Positions 60,954 to 64,000 of a DNA stretch of 64,000 bases are shown one piece after another. Location of the stretch: NCBI GenBank assembly GCA_015231375.1, contig JADGBT010000001.1, positions 124,001 through 188,000 of the forward strand, in the 5' to 3' direction. Within the stretch, counting starts at the first letter, position 1. Each line of letters opens with the position of its first letter. This stretch comes from Magnetococcales bacterium (lineage in GTDB: Bacteria > Pseudomonadota > Magnetococcia > Magnetococcales > Magnetaquicoccaceae). Below the pieces are notes generated by a model. It saw only the letters and a list, made by a program, of their open reading frames with translations, had not been told where the DNA came from and did no database searches. A program made the translations under genes and the position numbers.

Positions 60954-63836
60954 TCAACCCGGAATGCAACCGCGAATCGTGCGCAACAGATCCGCCTTGC
61001 GCATGGGTTTGGTCAGATAATCGTGACAGCCTGCCGCACGCATCCGTTCGGTCATGTCGCGCATCGCATGGGCGGAGAGGGCGATGATCGGCATCCGGGG
61101 GCGCTGGTGGCTGGTTTCCCATTGGCGGATGAGCGTGGTGGCTTCGTAGCCATCCATGACCGGCATTTCGATGTCCATCAGCACGAGGTCGAAGGAGCCT
61201 TGCGTGATCATGTCGAATCCCTGTTTGCCATTGAAGGCGAACGAAAGCGCATAGGGGGTGCTGCGCAGGAACGCCTGAATCAGCAGATGATTCTCTTCGG
61301 TATCATCGATCAGCAGAATGGCGAGTGCCCGTTCGGTGACGGCGGCGGTCTCGGTGACGGAGACCGGTTCAAACATCGATTCCATGGCCGGGGTGTTGAC
61401 CGAGGGCAAGCGGGCGGTGAAGCGGAACAGGCTGCCTTGACCCGGTTCGCTTTCGACGGTGATTTCGCCTCCCATGCGTTGCACCAGTTGCCGACAGATG
61501 GCCAGACCCAGACCCGTGCCGCCAAAGCGGCGCGTGATGCTGGAATCCGCCTGCAAGAAGGGCTGAAAGATCGAAGACAACTTGTCGGCTGGAATGCCGA
61601 TGCCGGTATCTTTGACTTCAAACTGGATGCCGTCACCGCTCAAGGGGGTGACCGACAGCCGCACTCCGCCCTGCTGGGTGAATTTGAGGGCGTTGCCCAT
61701 CAGGTTGAGCAGCACCTGACGCAGACGGGCGGCGTCTCCCATCACCCAATCCGGCAGGTCGGCAGCCGGTTCGCACGTCAGGGACAAGCCCCGTTCCTGC
61801 GCCAGCACGGAGAGAATCATGACGGTTTCATGCAGCAGTTCCTTCAACAGGAACGGGGCATCCTCCATATCCATCTGTCCGGCTTCGATTTTGGAAATAT
61901 CCAGGATGTCGCTGATCACGGTCAGCAACGCCTGTCCAGAGCGATGGGCGGCGTTGATGAATTTTTGCTGCTGGAGGGTCAATTCCGTCTCGCGCAACAG
62001 TTCGATCATGCCGAGCACGATGTTGAGCGGACTGCGAATTTCATGGCTCATGGTGGCCAGAAAGGCGCTTTTGGCTTGATTGGCAGACTCGGCGGCCTCT
62101 TTGGCCACGCGCAGTTCGGTTTCCAGTCGTTTGCGAGTGGTGATGTCCCGATAAAACCAGATTCTTCCCCAGCACTGTTTTTGTTCGTCATGGACGCTGC
62201 GGCTGTAGCGGTCCAGCACGCGACCGTCGCGGAGCACGATTTCGATACCGTTTTCGATTTCATTCTCGTTGGCGAACAGTTGATCGATGCGCGCGATGAA
62301 GCGTTCCGGTTCGGTCACCTGGGCGGACATCATCGTCACCGGCAGGGTGTGTTCCAGTCGATGGACCTGTTGTTCCTGTAGCCCCCAGACCTCCAGGAAC
62401 TGTCGATTCCAGGAATACAGGTTGGAGTGCGCGTCGCTGATCACCACCCCATCGGGTGAGGTGTCCTGTTGGGTCTTGAGCAAGGCGTTGACCGTGCTGA
62501 GACTTCGATTGGTGGCGGTCAGATCCGCCGTGCGGCGCACGACCTGTTGTTCCAGGTCGTGTCTGATCTCTTCCAGGGCCAGTTCCGCCTGTTTGCGGGC
62601 GGTGATATCCAGGCCCATGATCATGATCAGTTCATCCTTGCGCGACTCCTCGAACGCATGGACGCTCATCAAGAAGGTGTGACCCTCGGCATTGGTCCAC
62701 TCCCATTGCCGTGATCGACCGTCGTGGAAGGCTTGAAAAGGGTGACATTGCAAACAAGGGCGCGTGCGTTTGCATAAGAGGGTGTAACACGGATCGTGAT
62801 GCGCGAGTCCGAACAGATTGGAAAATGGTTGATTGGCAAAACGGATGCGATAGTTCCGGTCCAGAATGGCCACAAACGCGGGAATGATCTCCAGGGTGAG
62901 AAACAAACGTCGGCGTTGTTTGTACTGGGACAGCAAATGAAAGGTCAACAACAAGGTGAACAGGATTCCGCCGTTCAGGATGATCCAGGAGAAGACGGAA
63001 TCCCATTTTTCGTCGGGATACAGTTCCGTGATGACCGCCTGGAAATGCCAGACCCGATCCCCGAGCGCGAAATCGGCTTCGTATTGGGTGTTGCCGAGAC
63101 TGGCGGAGTTTTCGAAGATCTGTTGTCGTTTCGTGACGTGAGCGTCACGTCGCGACGAGTGGAAGAAAACCGGTGCGGGGGTCTCGCCCGGCGTTTGATC
63201 GGTCAGCAGAAAATCGATTCCTTTGGAAGGCAGATGGGCGATCACCGATTCGATCAATTGACCGGCTTCGAAGTGGATTCCGATGAAACCATACAGCGTG
63301 CCGGGTGTTGCGTGACCGGCAGGCTCCTGGAACACTGGCAGAAAGGCGCTCAGATGGTTTTTCGGGCCGCTGGGTTCGTTTCGGGTTTGCATGAAGACGG
63401 TCAGGCTCAACGTCGTGGAGGCTTTGTCGAGCAGGGCGTTCAGGGTGGGCGCGGAGGCGGGATCTTCCGACCATGGGGTGTTGGCGGGTGCCACGAGTTG
63501 GACCGGGTAGGTTGTCTCTCCGGGCACTCTCCACGACACGGCCGCGAGGCCCATGTTCGAGATTCCCAGTTCCTGCGCCAGGATGTTCAGATCCGTGGCC
63601 AGTGGCTGGCCTTGCCGCAGTCGTATCATGACCCGCATCGCATCGCCGACCAATCGAATTTGCGACAATCCGTATTGGACCTGTTCACGACGATTTTCCG
63701 CATCGTTGAGAAAACGGGTGATTCTTTGTTGTTCAAATAGTCTGTCAACCAGAAGAAAAATGCCGAACGATAATAACATGCCAACCATCAGTACCCAGAT
63801 CCACTTGCCTGATCGTGTCGCAGCGGCGTTTTTCAT
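60954..63836 (-). CDS. Hybrid sensor histidine kinase with PAS domains and receiver
   Basis: 960 residues. Membrane helices at about residues 12-30 and 284-302 flank a CHASE-like periplasmic domain. Then PAS ([20 protein letters not shown]) with a cysteine cluster ([14 protein letters not shown]), a second PAS, HisKA with [12 protein letters not shown] (H598), HATPase ([29 protein letters not shown]) and a C-terminal receiver with D888 ([13 protein letters not shown]). The CxxCH lies on the cytoplasmic side, so it is more likely a metal or thiol site than a c-type heme. No partner regulator is adjacent. Confidence 0.92.
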   Translation of the reverse strand: MKNAAATRSGKWIWVLMVGMLLSFGIFLLVDRLFEQQRITRFLNDAENRREQVQYGLSQIRLVGDAMRVMIRLRQGQPLATDLNILAQELGISNMGLAAVSWRVPGETTYPVQLVAPANTPWSEDPASAPTLNALLDKASTTLSLTVFMQTRNEPSGPKNHLSAFLPVFQEPAGHATPGTLYGFIGIHFEAGQLIESVIAHLPSKGIDFLLTDQTPGETPAPVFFHSSRRDAHVTKRQQIFENSASLGNTQYEADFALGDRVWHFQAVITELYPDEKWDSVFSWIILNGGILFTLLLTFHLLSQYKQRRRLFLTLEIIPAFVAILDRNYRIRFANQPFSNLFGLAHHDPCYTLLCKRTRPCLQCHPFQAFHDGRSRQWEWTNAEGHTFLMSVHAFEESRKDELIMIMGLDITARKQAELALEEIRHDLEQQVVRRTADLTATNRSLSTVNALLKTQQDTSPDGVVISDAHSNLYSWNRQFLEVWGLQEQQVHRLEHTLPVTMMSAQVTEPERFIARIDQLFANENEIENGIEIVLRDGRVLDRYSRSVHDEQKQCWGRIWFYRDITTRKRLETELRVAKEAAESANQAKSAFLATMSHEIRSPLNIVLGMIELLRETELTLQQQKFINAAHRSGQALLTVISDILDISKIEAGQMDMEDAPFLLKELLHETVMILSVLAQERGLSLTCEPAADLPDWVMGDAARLRQVLLNLMGNALKFTQQGGVRLSVTPLSGDGIQFEVKDTGIGIPADKLSSIFQPFLQADSSITRRFGGTGLGLAICRQLVQRMGGEITVESEPGQGSLFRFTARLPSVNTPAMESMFEPVSVTETAAVTERALAILLIDDTEENHLLIQAFLRSTPYALSFAFNGKQGFDMITQGSFDLVLMDIEMPVMDGYEATTLIRQWETSHQRPRMPIIALSAHAMRDMTERMRAAGCHDYLTKPMRKADLLRTIRGCIPG

Positions 63837-64000
63837 GATGGAATCCCAAGTTCTGATCGTTCCTGCCTGGGATGCGTGATGTTTCCGTTTCCGGATTCAA
63901 GCATCGGTGACAGGCTGCCTATCGTGGTGTCGTCGAAAGTGATCGGTATTCTCCTGGAATCATGGGAGGGGGTCAATCACTTTTTGGGAGGTATTGATAG

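Noticed and set aside
62740-62760. c-type heme site (CxxCH) in the hybrid kinase
   Set aside because: The motif lies after the second membrane helix in a cytoplasmic PAS domain, where c-type heme is not attached.
1-64000. tRNA or rRNA genes
   Set aside because: I looked for T-loop patterns and acceptor stems and found none that I could support.

Overview
The window is about 60% G+C, densely coding and almost entirely chromosomal housekeeping sequence from a Gram-negative, flagellated proteobacterium. Tat export, CcmI, MotA/MotB, an LbtU-type outer-membrane porin, HflK/HflC and FtsK support this. The mix of traits does not fit a typical alphaproteobacterium: a GlnRS gene, a single-chain PurL of about 1,276 residues, and an NtrC-type regulator with c-di-GMP modules. 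It would suit a deep-branching lineage such as Magnetococcales. That placement is inference from gene content, and no magnetosome gene is present.

Layout, left half. 1-5 kb: the 3' end of glnS, two strong hairpins, then a motA-motB stator pair with two small membrane-protein genes, followed by panE and a small cytochrome c. 5-11 kb (minus strand): mobB-moaD, a coiled-coil membrane protein, an LbtU-like porin and feoABC, with a Fur-box-like site upstream of feoA. 11-24 kb (plus strand): a YmdB-type phosphoesterase, purC, purL, a DUF3426-like membrane protein, a Maf-family pyrophosphatase, a histidine kinase, a REC-DUF3369-HD-GYP regulator, a rhodanese and ffh, many joined by 4-bp stop/start overlaps. 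24-32 kb: a NhaD/CitT-like transporter, hflKC-DUF2065-DUF177-rpmF-plsX-fabH-purU and two short orphan genes. 32-41 kb: a CoA-transferase/GNAT fusion, a diguanylate cyclase with a periplasmic c-heme motif, a 14-bp tandem repeat, and a PAS/GAF histidine kinase with its sigma-54 activator.

Layout, right half. 40.8-41.5 kb holds the most unusual sequence here: an AT-rich promoter region followed by four tandem hairpins with C-rich loops and covarying stems. They look like an array of small RNAs with anti-Shine-Dalgarno loops. 41.5-46 kb (minus): ndk, rlmN and rpsP-rimM-trmD-rplS-rnhB. 46-48 kb (plus): a secreted protein and a PilZ protein, then a cluster of intergenic palindromes. 48-64 kb (minus): ftsK, RNase J, tatC-tatB-tatA, ccmI, a KtrA/KtrB-like potassium system, a TPR-like protein with a small coupled gene, and a hybrid sensor kinase.

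Functional links: iron uptake (LbtU-like porin plus Feo under a likely Fur site); c-di-GMP signalling (GGDEF with I-site, HD-GYP, PilZ) beside the flagellar stator; membrane-lipid start genes (plsX, fabH) with ribosomal protein L32; and the ribosome/tRNA maturation operon rpsP-rimM-trmD-rplS-rnhB. No tRNA, rRNA, CRISPR, prophage or insertion sequence was recognised.
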